Positions 16,865-25,207 of a stretch of DNA of 32,576 nt are shown piece after piece (the stretch's first letter is position 1; each line of letters starts with the position of its first letter). A program made the translations under genes and the position numbers. Source of the stretch: an uncultured Pseudomonadota bacterium (lineage in GTDB: Bacteria; Pseudomonadota; Gammaproteobacteria; Methylococcales; Methylomonadaceae). A model generated the notes under the pieces. The model searched no databases, was not told the DNA's origin, and worked only from the letters and a program-made list of their open reading frames with translations. The DNA lies in NCBI GenBank assembly GCA_903848935.1, contig CAINHO010000029.1, positions 1 to 32,576 of the forward strand, in the 5' to 3' direction.

Positions 16865-17747
16865 AATAAGACGGAATCCAGCTTTTTGCAATCATGTAGT
16901 CAGGCACGGCGTTGAAATCAAATTCTTCGCCGTCTTGAATCATTTTTTTCACGTCGAATAATTGTGCAACTTCTGGAATGTCGTTAAAGAACATCGTATA
17001 AAATGGTTTCACTAGCCATTTCGCTACTTTAATTCCCACATCACCGATAAAATTGCGACGTTGTCCAACATGAGCGATTTCGTCAATCGTGATTTCGTCG
17101 AGTAATTCTTTTAAACGGTCGCGCACTTCGGGTTCGTCCGCCAGTACGTCATCGAACAATCGGTGCAAATGAAAGTAAAACGTTACGCCCATCAATTCGG
17201 TGACAAACGCGGGCGTGTCGATTAACAAGCCAGGAAATTTCGGAAATTGTTCATACATTTTTTCTTTCCACGGCGACAACGGCACCCATTCCACTTTGTC
17301 CAAACCGCACGTTTTCAACATTTCGTCGAACAAGCGAACGTGACAAAATTCTTCGGCTAAATGAATACGGCTGATTCTATCTTCGAGATTCGTGCAATTC
17401 GCCATGCTCGGAGCTACGTCCCACGCACCTTTGATGCCGACCCATTCGTGTCGTGCAAATTTATAAATCCCCGTCAACATCAAGGTCATTTTGTCCAACG
17501 ATTCGGGCGTGTCCTGCATTTCAACATAGTTACGATAAAAGGCTTCGGGATTCGCTAACGGTTTGCGTAATTTCACCGGATTGTTTTTGAAGTATTCGAG
17601 TTTCGCGCGTTTGATAACTAAATCGCGGTCATTTTCTAATAATTCGCCACCGTGTTGTTGGGTGAATTCCCAGTAATTATCGAAGTTTTCTTTGCGTTGT
17701 TGGGCGGTTGAAGGTGAGAAAATTGAACGGTATTTGGCGACTGTCAT
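16854..17747 (-). CDS. Predicted di-iron ferritin-like protein, function unknown
   Basis: 297 residues, soluble, no signal peptide. The metal pattern of a four-helix di-iron protein is visible: E101 (RHEW), E133 and H136 (AEEFCH), E184 (VTEL), E223 and H226 (DEIAH). This E...ExxH...E...ExxH order is that of ferritin-like di-iron oxidases, oxygenases and storage proteins. The length exceeds ferritin and rubrerythrin, and there is no rubredoxin domain; the first 90 and last 60 residues are extra. A fatty-acid-type or small-molecule oxygenase is possible, but no substrate can be named. It has a candidate promoter of its own and stands downstream of nadK. I do not recognise an assigned family name. 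Confidence 0.75.
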   Translation of the reverse strand: MTVAKYRSIFSPSTAQQRKENFDNYWEFTQQHGGELLENDRDLVIKRAKLEYFKNNPVKLRKPLANPEAFYRNYVEMQDTPESLDKMTLMLTGIYKFARHEWVGIKGAWDVAPSMANCTNLEDRISRIHLAEEFCHVRLFDEMLKTCGLDKVEWVPLSPWKEKMYEQFPKFPGLLIDTPAFVTELMGVTFYFHLHRLFDDVLADEPEVRDRLKELLDEITIDEIAHVGQRRNFIGDVGIKVAKWLVKPFYTMFFNDIPEVAQLFDVKKMIQDGEEFDFNAVPDYMIAKSWIPSYCKM

Positions 17748-17784
17748 GCGTTTTATTCCAGATTTTTTGAGGGAGAAGGTTTGG

Positions 17785-17813
17785 ATTTTACAGGATTCAC
17801 TTATTTTTGTTAT
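17785..17813 (-). promoter_or_regulatory. Candidate promoter of the di-iron protein gene
   Basis: On the minus strand -35 ATAACA (17808-17813) and -10 TAAAAT (17785-17790) are separated by 17 bp, matching sigma-70 consensus at four and five of six positions. The -10 lies 37 bases before the ATG at 17747. It would allow expression apart from nadK. Confidence 0.45.
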
Positions 17814-17820
17814 GGAGAAT

Positions 17821-18693
17821 TTAATGGCTCCAATTCAACTTGTTTCGCAAAATTTCAAAAAAATCGTGTCCCACGGGGTGCAAAATCGTAATCGGCATCG
17901 GTTCTTTTTTAATTAGAATTTTGTCGCTAATCAACACATCAGGGATTTCAATATGATCGCACGTCACCAGCGCGTTGATTTGTTTATTTTGGCAAAAACT
18001 GATTTCGATTTCTGCCAAATCATGAATCACAATCGGGCGATTCGACAATGTTTGTGGATTGAGCGGAACTAACACCAGCGCAGGTAAGGACGGATATAAA
18101 ATTGGACCGCCCGCTGATAATGAATACGCCGTCGAACCGGTTGGTGTAGCGATAATAAAACCATCAGACCGTTGCGAATTTAAAAATACGCCGTCGATTT
18201 TAGTGATAATTTCAATCATGCTCGGTGTAATCCAACGATGAATTGCCACTTCATTTACGGCGGTTTCTTCATGAATGACTTGCCCATCACGAATAATTTT
18301 CGCCCGTAATAGATAACGTTGTTCTTCGGTGTAATTTCCTGCCAACATTTCAGTTAACGTTTCGGACAGTGCAGACGGTGAAATATCAACTAAAAAACCT
18401 AAGCGTCCCAAATTTACACCAATCAGCGGAATGTCATGCGCGACAATCGCGCGTGCAGCTGCCAAAAACGTGCCATCACCGCCTACCGCAATCACTACAT
18501 CGCAATATTCGCCTAATTCTGCGACATTACACGATTCAATTTCAACATTGAGAATAAAAGGCGCACTGTTTTTGGCAACCAAAACGCGATAATTTTGGGC
18601 GACCAAATACGCGCAAATATGCGTGAGCGTTTCAGAAATACTCGGATCACTCGGTTTGCCAATAATGCCAATCGTATTAAAAGGACGTTGCAT
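17821..18693 (-). CDS. nadK: NAD kinase
   Basis: About 290 residues. NadK phosphorylates NAD to NADP with ATP. Visible are the GGDGT loop with catalytic Asp (about residue 70), the GVNLGRLGFL segment, the NEVAIHR loop and TPTGSTAYSLSAGGP. Two in-frame ATGs exist. The one at 18693 follows GAGAG at good spacing; the one at 18705 has no ribosome site and lies in the T run of the trxA terminator. The coding start is therefore only about 25 bases beyond that terminator, and no separate promoter is obvious between them. Confidence 0.92.
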   Translation of the reverse strand: MQRPFNTIGIIGKPSDPSISETLTHICAYLVAQNYRVLVAKNSAPFILNVEIESCNVAELGEYCDVVIAVGGDGTFLAAARAIVAHDIPLIGVNLGRLGFLVDISPSALSETLTEMLAGNYTEEQRYLLRAKIIRDGQVIHEETAVNEVAIHRWITPSMIEIITKIDGVFLNSQRSDGFIIATPTGSTAYSLSAGGPILYPSLPALVLVPLNPQTLSNRPIVIHDLAEIEISFCQNKQINALVTCDHIEIPDVLISDKILIKKEPMPITILHPVGHDFFEILRNKLNWSH

Positions 18694-18705
18694 ATCATCT
18701 CTCAT

Positions 18706-18750
18706 TTAAAACTAAAAACGCCAAACTCAGCGTTCGCCAAGTTTAGCGTT
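18706..18750 (-). terminator. Intrinsic terminator after trxA, just before nadK
   Basis: Reading the minus strand, AACGCTAAACT and AGTTTGGCGTT pair (18740-18750 with 18717-18727; one G-T pair) around a 12-base loop, followed by TTTAGTTTT. This is a standard Rho-independent shape 20 bases after the trxA stop. Because nadK begins immediately beyond, it could also act as a partial terminator controlling nadK. Confidence 0.7.
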
Positions 18751-18770
18751 GTTATCAGAATCGCGGACGA

Positions 18771-19097
18771 TTACAAATGCGCGTTGATAAATTCTACCAA
18801 TTGCACTTTGTTTAACGCGCCGACTTTCGTACCTTCAATTTCGCCGCCTTTAAACAACATCAACGTCGGAATACCACGCACGCCGTATTTTTGTGGCGTA
18901 TTTGGACTTTCGTCGATATTCAATTTAGCCACGGTCAATTTGCCCGCAAATTCATCAGCAATCGTGTCCAAAAGTGGCGCAATCATTTTGCAAGGTCCAC
19001 ACCATTCCGCCCAATAATCCAACAATACAGGCAATTCTGATTCTAAAACTAACGTACTAAAATCATTGTCATTCACATAAACTACGGCATCACTCAC
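18771..19097 (-). CDS. trxA: Thioredoxin
   Basis: 108 residues, the usual thioredoxin 1 length. The redox motif WCGPC has C33 and C36; the cis-Pro loop is in RGIPTLMLF. It keeps cytoplasmic protein thiols reduced and donates electrons to ribonucleotide reductase, among others. The start is GTG at 19097, with GGAG seven bases upstream; the open frame extends further but without homology. A strong promoter upstream and a terminator downstream make it a single-gene unit. Confidence 0.95.
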   Translation of the reverse strand: MSDAVVYVNDNDFSTLVLESELPVLLDYWAEWCGPCKMIAPLLDTIADEFAGKLTVAKLNIDESPNTPQKYGVRGIPTLMLFKGGEIEGTKVGALNKVQLVEFINAHL

Positions 19098-19139
19098 TAT
19101 TTTTCTCCAGATTAAAAAATAAAAAATTAAAGCATTCAA

Positions 19140-19169
19140 ACTATAAGCGGCAGAGTGAAATTACGTCAA
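19140..19169 (-). promoter_or_regulatory. Sigma-70-like promoter of trxA
   Basis: On the minus strand -35 TTGACG (19164-19169) and -10 TATAGT (19140-19145) are 18 bp apart, each matching consensus at five of six positions. It overlaps the last codons of the upstream GH17 gene and lies about 43 bases before the trxA GTG. Confidence 0.65.
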
Positions 19170-20870
19170 TGACTTTTCAGTCATATTCACGTTACCGCTG
19201 ATTAAAAATGGCGTAGCCAATACACCTAAACTCGCTAACCAAAGTAATAATTGTCCGTTAGTCAACGTGAATATGATGGCAGTTGCCAAACGTATAATGA
19301 ATGACGGGTACGCCATAATAAAGTCGCGTCCGACCATAAATGAATAACTTTCGCCGATAAGCAGCGCGAGACTCAAACCGATTAACCAATAACTCATCCG
19401 TTTCAAACACGTCGGTTTGCTCGGAACGTAACCTAATAACGCCGTCAATGTCAGGCTGTTTGCGAGCGACATTTTTTCGATAAACCGATTGATTACCGCC
19501 ACCGTAAATAAGCTCATCACCATCAATTGGGTAACGGTTGTAGGGAAATCAACGTAACGTCCATTCCACGCCAAAATTGCCGTTTTAAATAGCGCAAAAA
19601 TAATCACCGCTAACAAACAATAATATAAACGTTTCGCTAATTCAGGCGCGGGTGATTGTTTCGTCAACACCGCAATAATTCGTTGCAACATGAAGCTGGC
19701 GAATAAAACATTAAAACCCAAAATAAACAGCGATTGCAAGCGTTGAAAATCGGTGTAACTGGTCGTCCAAAGTGTAAAACTTTGTGACACAAACAAGGTC
19801 GCTAGAATTTGTGTTATCGCAAAAAAACTCAGCAAACGCATGGTGTTTAAACCGGTTAATTCTTTTCTGAAAATAGTAACAATCGCCAAAAGTAAAATCG
19901 TCGCAGCCGCTAAGGTTTTACACCACGTTGGATTTTCAACAACCTTTCCTGTCAATGGAAAAACTTGCTGACGAGAACTATCGTATAAGCCCCATTTCGC
20001 GCCAATCGTACCTTCAAGCGCGGCTTTCCACGGCTGATCAAACGCTTCAACAATGTTGTAATCAAAGCCATTTTTGTTGGCAACTTGAATCAATGCGCGG
20101 ATAAATTGCGCTTCATTCACCACGCTTGGCACCGACCAACCGCGTTGTTTACCGCCAGAAGGCCAGCCCGATTCACCGATTAAAATAGGTTTATGTGGTG
20201 CAATGGCATCAGCTTCTTTTTGAACTTGTTTGTAAATTCGTTCGATATGCGCGGGCGCATCTGCAACAGAAATCGGTTCGTCTTCCCAATAGGGCAAAAT
20301 ATGAATAGTGATGAAATCTACTTCTTTAATCAATTCGGGATATTTCATGTACATCGACCACACGTCGGCATACGAAACCGGCTGTTTGACGGCACGTTTA
20401 ACGGCGCGAATGTATTCAATCAATTCTTCGGGTTCTAAATCACCACGCAATAAAACCTCATTGCCAACGAGTACGCGCTTGATGACATCAGGGTGGGCAT
20501 TCGCCACGCGAATCAATTCTGCCATTTCAAGCGTGTTATCAGATTTTGTCGCGCTTAACCACCCGCCTTGCAATATCGTCAAACCGTGTTTTTTCGCTAA
20601 ATCAGGAATCAACGGTGTACTGCCGCCCAAGCTGGCATAAGTCCGAATACTGTGCGTGACTTGTCCCATTAACGCCAAATCTTCGTCGAGTTGTTTGGCA
20701 CTCGGAAAGCTGCCGTGTATGGGGTCTTGACCGTCTCGAAAGGGAGCAAACGACAAACTATTGAGTTTGCCAGATGGCACATCGTCGCCGACGTTTTGGG
20801 GCAAATTTGTCGCCCAGCTAAAAATAGTGTTGAGCAAAATGACTACCATGAGCCATGAAAAAAGTTTCAT
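19161..20870 (-). CDS. Membrane-anchored glycoside hydrolase family 17 protein (beta-1,3-glucan acting)
   Basis: 569 residues in two parts. An N-terminal hydrophobic anchor (about 3-20) leads to a GH17 (beta/alpha)8 domain (about 38-310) with general acid E138 in VGNEVLLR and nucleophile E233 in GESGWPS. From about residue 320 to the end are about eight predicted membrane helices. GH17 enzymes hydrolyse or transglycosylate beta-1,3-glucans. Membrane-bound bacterial relatives in Pseudomonas and Azotobacter act as glucanosyl transferases on beta-glucans in the envelope, so a role in periplasmic or exported glucan trimming is likely. The domain should face the periplasm. No glycosyltransferase partner is next to it; cca lies 55 bases upstream. 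Confidence 0.82.
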   Translation of the reverse strand: MKLFSWLMVVILLNTIFSWATNLPQNVGDDVPSGKLNSLSFAPFRDGQDPIHGSFPSAKQLDEDLALMGQVTHSIRTYASLGGSTPLIPDLAKKHGLTILQGGWLSATKSDNTLEMAELIRVANAHPDVIKRVLVGNEVLLRGDLEPEELIEYIRAVKRAVKQPVSYADVWSMYMKYPELIKEVDFITIHILPYWEDEPISVADAPAHIERIYKQVQKEADAIAPHKPILIGESGWPSGGKQRGWSVPSVVNEAQFIRALIQVANKNGFDYNIVEAFDQPWKAALEGTIGAKWGLYDSSRQQVFPLTGKVVENPTWCKTLAAATILLLAIVTIFRKELTGLNTMRLLSFFAITQILATLFVSQSFTLWTTSYTDFQRLQSLFILGFNVLFASFMLQRIIAVLTKQSPAPELAKRLYYCLLAVIIFALFKTAILAWNGRYVDFPTTVTQLMVMSLFTVAVINRFIEKMSLANSLTLTALLGYVPSKPTCLKRMSYWLIGLSLALLIGESYSFMVGRDFIMAYPSFIIRLATAIIFTLTNGQLLLWLASLGVLATPFLISGNVNMTEKSLT

Positions 20871-20925
20871 TGAAGTTTTCTAAAAGTTGGAATGAATGAA
20901 AAAAATGGGTGAGTAAAAATAGCTT

Positions 20926-22140
20926 TTAACCTGCCGAATTTACAGCTTGTACACGCAATTGGCGAATAGCTTCGCCAATTTTCGCACCTTGCAAACCCCG
21001 ATTTAACGCAGCTGACGTATCAGCGTTGGCAGCGATATAGGCAGCCCGGCGTAAAATTTCAGCTTGCGGATACTCGGATTGTTCAAACCCTAATCGTCCA
21101 CACGCATCGGCTTCGCAGGCGAGAATAAATTCTTGTACATGATTATCTGGCTTGAACGCACCTAAGGTTTGCAGCAAATCGACCAACGTCGTGGCGCGTA
21201 ACTCCTCTACTTTGTGGCAATGTGTGTGATATTGCGCGACGTGCAGCGCGAGAGCTTTAAAATGATTCGGCACCCGCAAACGAGCGCATAGCTTTTCGAC
21301 AATCAGCGCACCATTCGCTTCATGTCCGTAATGATGCGGCAAATTGTCTTTCGGCGAAATCGCCTTACCTAAATCGTGAACTAAGGCGGCAAAACGCACT
21401 TCCAAACGTGGTGATAATAACGCCGCTTGTTCCAACGACATTAAACTATGCACGCCACAATCGATTTCGGGATGGTAAATGGCGGGTTGAGGCACGCCAA
21501 ATAGCGCGTCAATTTCAGGGACAATCTTTGCCAACGCGCCACAATTTTTCAGCGTATAAAAAAACTGTGAGGGTTGTTCCTCGCCCAAGGCTTTCACGAC
21601 TTCTGCCCAAATGCGTTCGGGAACAAGTGTATCGACTTCGCCCGCATCAACTATTTCACGCATGAGCGTTTGAGTTTCGGGTGCAATTTTAAAACCCAAT
21701 GGCGCGTAACGGGCAGCAAATCGTGCTAACCGTAAAACCCGAACTGGATCTTCGACAAACGCTGGTGAAACGTGACGAAATAAGCGCGATTCTAAATCCA
21801 GTTGTCCGCCGTAAGGATCAATCAATTCACCTTGTTTGGTCATCGCGATGGCGTTAATTGTTAAATCGCGGCGCAACAAATCCTGTTCTAATGTCACGTC
21901 GGGCGACGCATCTACGCTAAAGCCTTTATAACCTTTTGCCGTTTTACGTTCTGTGCGGGCGAGAGCGTATTCTTCATTGGTTTTGGGGTGTAAAAATACG
22001 GGAAAATCTTTACCCACAGCACGAAAACCGCGTTGCAACATCGATTCGGGTGTTTCGCCCAAAACCACCCAATCGCGCTCTGTCACGGGACGATTCAATA
22101 ATTTATCGCGGACTGCGCCGCCAACAAGATAAGTTTTCAT
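20926..22140 (-). CDS. cca: CCA-adding tRNA nucleotidyltransferase with HD domain
   Basis: 404 residues. Adds or repairs the 3' CCA of tRNAs. The N-terminal polymerase head shows VGGAVRD near the start, the [10 protein letters not shown] segment and the ERDWVVLG part of motif A. The neck follows with [18 protein letters not shown] and VPERIWAEV. An HD phosphohydrolase domain follows (VHDLGK, about residue 255), typical of the gammaproteobacterial form, which also has 2'-phosphatase and phosphodiesterase activity. AGGGAT precedes the ATG. It is divergent from flgP. Confidence 0.95.
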   Translation of the reverse strand: MKTYLVGGAVRDKLLNRPVTERDWVVLGETPESMLQRGFRAVGKDFPVFLHPKTNEEYALARTERKTAKGYKGFSVDASPDVTLEQDLLRRDLTINAIAMTKQGELIDPYGGQLDLESRLFRHVSPAFVEDPVRVLRLARFAARYAPLGFKIAPETQTLMREIVDAGEVDTLVPERIWAEVVKALGEEQPSQFFYTLKNCGALAKIVPEIDALFGVPQPAIYHPEIDCGVHSLMSLEQAALLSPRLEVRFAALVHDLGKAISPKDNLPHHYGHEANGALIVEKLCARLRVPNHFKALALHVAQYHTHCHKVEELRATTLVDLLQTLGAFKPDNHVQEFILACEADACGRLGFEQSEYPQAEILRRAAYIAANADTSAALNRGLQGAKIGEAIRQLRVQAVNSAG

Positions 22141-22270
22141 GTCAAAATATCCCTAAAATTTAAAAATGCGTTGTGTCATTTTAATCGACTGCGTTATCGT
22201 TAAATGAACTAAATTTAAGAAATTACCATTTTTGCCGCTACAGCCGTTCACTAACAAAGGAGTTTTCCCT

Positions 22271-22939
22271 ATGAATCGTCATCATTTTAAACCTATTTTA
22301 TTTGGCACATTATTACTTACCGCGTTGTCGGGTTGTACGGCAATGACCTCGATGTCTATGACTACACACGGCGGCAGTGCCGACGAATTTTTGCCTGAAA
22401 CTAAACAATTAACCGCAACTGGTTATGGCACGGCTGAAAAAAGTGATAAATACTCACTTTCACAAATCAAATTGATGGCAATGCGGTCATCGAAATTAGA
22501 TGCTTATCGCAGTTTATCCGAACAAGTTTATGGCGTGCGTTTAAGCGGTATAACCACGGTTGAAAATATGGTGATCACACACGATAGCTATAAATCGTAT
22601 GTCGATGCGTATTTACGCGGTGCAAAAGTGCTTCGTACTGCAGCCATTAACCACGATAAATATGCTGGTGATGATACATTTGAAACCGTGGTTGCCATCG
22701 AACTTACGCCCCGTTTTTACGAATGTATGAATGGTTCGCCGACATTGGTAAGTCAATGTATGCAAATGCCTGTTCCGCCGAAAGAACAGCCAGAATTATT
22801 AACGCCATTTTCGAGTGCCACACCAACTGTTCAAGTTGCCAGCGCAATAAGTGCAACACCAGCGCAATGCAACAGCATGGATTGTTATGGCTATCCGCTC
22901 ACATCTGGTTTTAATCGTCCTTTACCGATTACGGAATAA
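22271..22939 (+). CDS. flgP: LPP20-family lipoprotein, FlgP-like
   Basis: 222 residues from the ATG at 22271, preceded by AAGGAG at 8 bases. The signal peptide ends in LSGC (Cys22). The central part (about residues 50-160) has the LPP20 pattern: ATGYGTAE near its start, a helix MAMRSSKLDAYRSL, then beta strands ending in VVAIEL. In Vibrio, FlgP belongs to this family and forms part of the outer H ring of the sheathed flagellar motor. The adjacent gene is FlgT-like, which supports that reading. The C-terminus is Pro/Ser-rich with four further cysteines. LPP20 lipoproteins outside flagella exist, so the name is tentative. Confidence 0.65.
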   Translation: MNRHHFKPILFGTLLLTALSGCTAMTSMSMTTHGGSADEFLPETKQLTATGYGTAEKSDKYSLSQIKLMAMRSSKLDAYRSLSEQVYGVRLSGITTVENMVITHDSYKSYVDAYLRGAKVLRTAAINHDKYAGDDTFETVVAIELTPRFYECMNGSPTLVSQCMQMPVPPKEQPELLTPFSSATPTVQVASAISATPAQCNSMDCYGYPLTSGFNRPLPITE

Positions 22940-22942
22940 TTC

Positions 22943-24172
22943 ATGGCTACGCTCTTGTTTAGGCTTGCTGCGCTGAGTGCGGTTTTAGGTACTGCGTCTT
23001 GTACAACAACGTCGCCGCAAAATTTATCGCAAAATATCGCCACAGTTGAAGGTCAGGCGGCTGTTCATAATGGCGCAGTTTTACTGGCTAAAAAACAAGC
23101 CTTACAAGATGCGATTCGCGTGGCTTCACAGCAATCGTCTGTTGCCATTCGCAGTCAATCGTCGGTGAGCAGCAATAACTTGCAGCTTGATTCAATGTCG
23201 ATGCGTTCTGCGGCGGCGGTCAGTAATACAAAAATTTTGCGCGAATGGCAAGCTGGCGATATTTATCACGTCAAAGCGATGGTGGAATTGTCACCGACCG
23301 GAATGTGTCAGCAACCGTATCGTAAGCGTATTCTCGCCACCGCATTTCCGCGTGTCGCGCAAGAACAAATCAGCGATTATGAAACCAACGATTTAGATAA
23401 CGGTATTCCGCGCGAAATTAACAATTTGTTGATGGAATCGAGCCAATTTATCGGCATCAATGCCACGAATATCGCGCTTTATCCACGTCCAGATTTAGCA
23501 CCAGAAACACAAGAGCGCGACCCTTACCAAACCTCAAAAGTCGTGCAACTCGCGAATAAATCTGGCGCACAATTTGTGTTATCTGGCGTAATTCGAGATT
23601 TAGAAATTGCCACTGACGAATACATGACTGGCAGCGGCATTGAAGCGTTAGCAAATAGTTGGATGCGTCATTTGTCAGGTAAACGCAATGTCGGCATCGA
23701 TGTTTACGTTTATGATGGCATGACTGGCGCGTTATTGTTGCAACGTCGTTATGTCGATAAATCGGAAGGCAATGTCATGATTCCTGCAAGTTACACCGTT
23801 GGCAGCGATGGTTTCCGTACCACCGAAACAGGCAAAAAAATCACGGAAATTATCGACAAAGCCAGTAACGATATTCAGCAAGCGTTGAATTGTTATCCGT
23901 TTGCAACACGCATTGCCGATATTAAAGGCGATAAGATTTTTATTGATGCTGGCGCACAAGAAAAACTCAATGTTGGCGACCAGTTGATTGTTTATGGCAC
24001 AGCCAGCGACGGATTGCGTTTGGAAGGTGGTAGCAGTTTCGTTACCAGCGACAAACAGCCCGTCAGCGTGTTGACGATTCAAAGTATTACGCCACGTTAT
24101 GCGATTGGCAGTATTGAAGGTTCGGCGAGTAAGCTGGGCATTAAAGTGGGCGATTGGGTTCGCTCGCAATAA
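22943..24172 (+). CDS. flgT: FlgT-like flagellar assembly/H-ring protein
   Basis: 409 residues, 3 bases after flgP. The N-terminal signal ends near ASC (Cys20); the lipobox is poor, so either a lipoprotein or an ordinary secreted protein is possible. An N-terminal domain (about 30-120) begins VEGQAAV and has the LAKKQALQDAI helix. A middle domain (about 125-315) includes GAQFVLSGVIRDL and VGIDVYVYDGMTGALL. A C-terminal SH3-like domain follows (about 325-409), with LNVGDQLIVYG and GIKVGDWVRSQ. This three-domain plan is that of Vibrio FlgT, which builds the H ring around the flagellar motor. It converges with apbE, with 2 bases between stops. Confidence 0.7.
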   Translation: MATLLFRLAALSAVLGTASCTTTSPQNLSQNIATVEGQAAVHNGAVLLAKKQALQDAIRVASQQSSVAIRSQSSVSSNNLQLDSMSMRSAAAVSNTKILREWQAGDIYHVKAMVELSPTGMCQQPYRKRILATAFPRVAQEQISDYETNDLDNGIPREINNLLMESSQFIGINATNIALYPRPDLAPETQERDPYQTSKVVQLANKSGAQFVLSGVIRDLEIATDEYMTGSGIEALANSWMRHLSGKRNVGIDVYVYDGMTGALLLQRRYVDKSEGNVMIPASYTVGSDGFRTTETGKKITEIIDKASNDIQQALNCYPFATRIADIKGDKIFIDAGAQEKLNVGDQLIVYGTASDGLRLEGGSSFVTSDKQPVSVLTIQSITPRYAIGSIEGSASKLGIKVGDWVRSQ

Positions 24173-24174
24173 AC

Positions 24175-25200
24175 CTATTTGATTTCGACGGTTTTTAGAT
24201 TTTCTAAAGCCGTCGAACTAAATTCATTAAACATTTCACCTTGCTGTTCAATAAACAACGCGGCAATGCCCGCTTGATTCGCCACTTTAATTCCCGCTGC
24301 ACGTCCTAAACACAATAACGCCGTATCCCAAATTTCAGCCGTGGTCGCGTCGTTAGTAAAAACAGTCACTGAAACGGTTTCATGATTGATTGGCTCACCG
24401 GTTTTCGCATCTAAAATATGACTATAACGTTTGCCTGCCACATCAAAAAAATGTCGATATGTTCCTGCCGTTGTAATTGCAAACGGTTCGGATTGATTGA
24501 TGCTAACAATTTTGTGCATCGAACGTTCACCAGATAACGGCTTTTCCAATGCCACGCGCCACATCGCACCATCTGGTTTTTTGCCGCGTGTTTGTAATTC
24601 CCCGCCAATTTCCACCAAATAATTGTCAATGCCTTGTGCGTCAAAAATATTGGCAATTTGTCCGACGCTATAACCCTGCCCCACTGACGACAAATCGACT
24701 TTTAAATTTGGAATCTGTTTGCGTAAATGTGAGGCATCGGGAATTTCTAAATGCTCAAAACCTACTTGTGACAACGTAGTTTTCAACGCAGCAGGCGTTG
24801 GTGGCGTTAAGGTTTCGCCTTTAAATCCCCACAAATCAAACAATGGTTTAATCGTCAAATCATAACAACCGTGGCTGGCTTCACTAACCGCACGAGTTCT
24901 TGCGATTAAATCGACAATTTCTGCGCTCACTTCTTGTGATTCCGTTGAATTTACGGCGTTGAATTTTTCAATCGCGGAATCATCACGATAATTTGATAAT
25001 TGTTCGTCAAGTCGTTTCAGTTCGGCATCAACGGCTTGTTGCAGCGTAATGGCATCGACGTTTTTTTGCGATGACCAAAAACTAATGTGATACGTTGTGC
25101 CTTGCGTGTAACCTTCAAATTTTTGCAGCGTTTTCGCAGGTTCACAAGCGGTTAAAAATAAAAATAAACCTGAAAAAATTATTCGATTCACTCTGTTCAC
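24175..25200 (-). CDS. apbE: FAD:protein FMN transferase (ApbE) lipoprotein
   Basis: 341 residues from a GTG at 25200, 7 bases after the transporter gene. The lipobox LTAC places the acylated Cys at 19, so it acts in the periplasm. ApbE uses FAD to attach FMN to Thr of exported flavoproteins such as NqrB/NqrC or RnfG. Family segments are the YTQGTTYHISF start, LSNYRDDSAI, VDLSSVGQGYSVGQI (with the GQGY loop), the EIGGEL segment and SHILDAKTGEP. Its flavoprotein substrates are not in this window. Confidence 0.9.
   Translation of the reverse strand: MNRVNRIIFSGLFLFLTACEPAKTLQKFEGYTQGTTYHISFWSSQKNVDAITLQQAVDAELKRLDEQLSNYRDDSAIEKFNAVNSTESQEVSAEIVDLIARTRAVSEASHGCYDLTIKPLFDLWGFKGETLTPPTPAALKTTLSQVGFEHLEIPDASHLRKQIPNLKVDLSSVGQGYSVGQIANIFDAQGIDNYLVEIGGELQTRGKKPDGAMWRVALEKPLSGERSMHKIVSINQSEPFAITTAGTYRHFFDVAGKRYSHILDAKTGEPINHETVSVTVFTNDATTAEIWDTALLCLGRAAGIKVANQAGIAALFIEQQGEMFNEFSSTALENLKTVEIK
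24184..24217. repeat. Long inverted repeat in the 3' end of apbE, beyond flgT
   Basis: A 16-base arm starting TTCGACGG (24184-24199) and a 15-base arm ending CCGTCGAA (24203-24217) pair along nearly their full length around a 3-base loop. It lies 12 bases after the flgT stop and inside the last codons of apbE. It could stop flgT transcription, although the T tract is poor on both strands. Confidence 0.45.
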
Positions 25201-25207
25201 CCACCCG

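Noticed and set aside
23732..24169. Minus-strand 145-residue frame opposite flgT
   Set aside because: Antisense of the strongly supported flgT reading frame, and it would collide with apbE.
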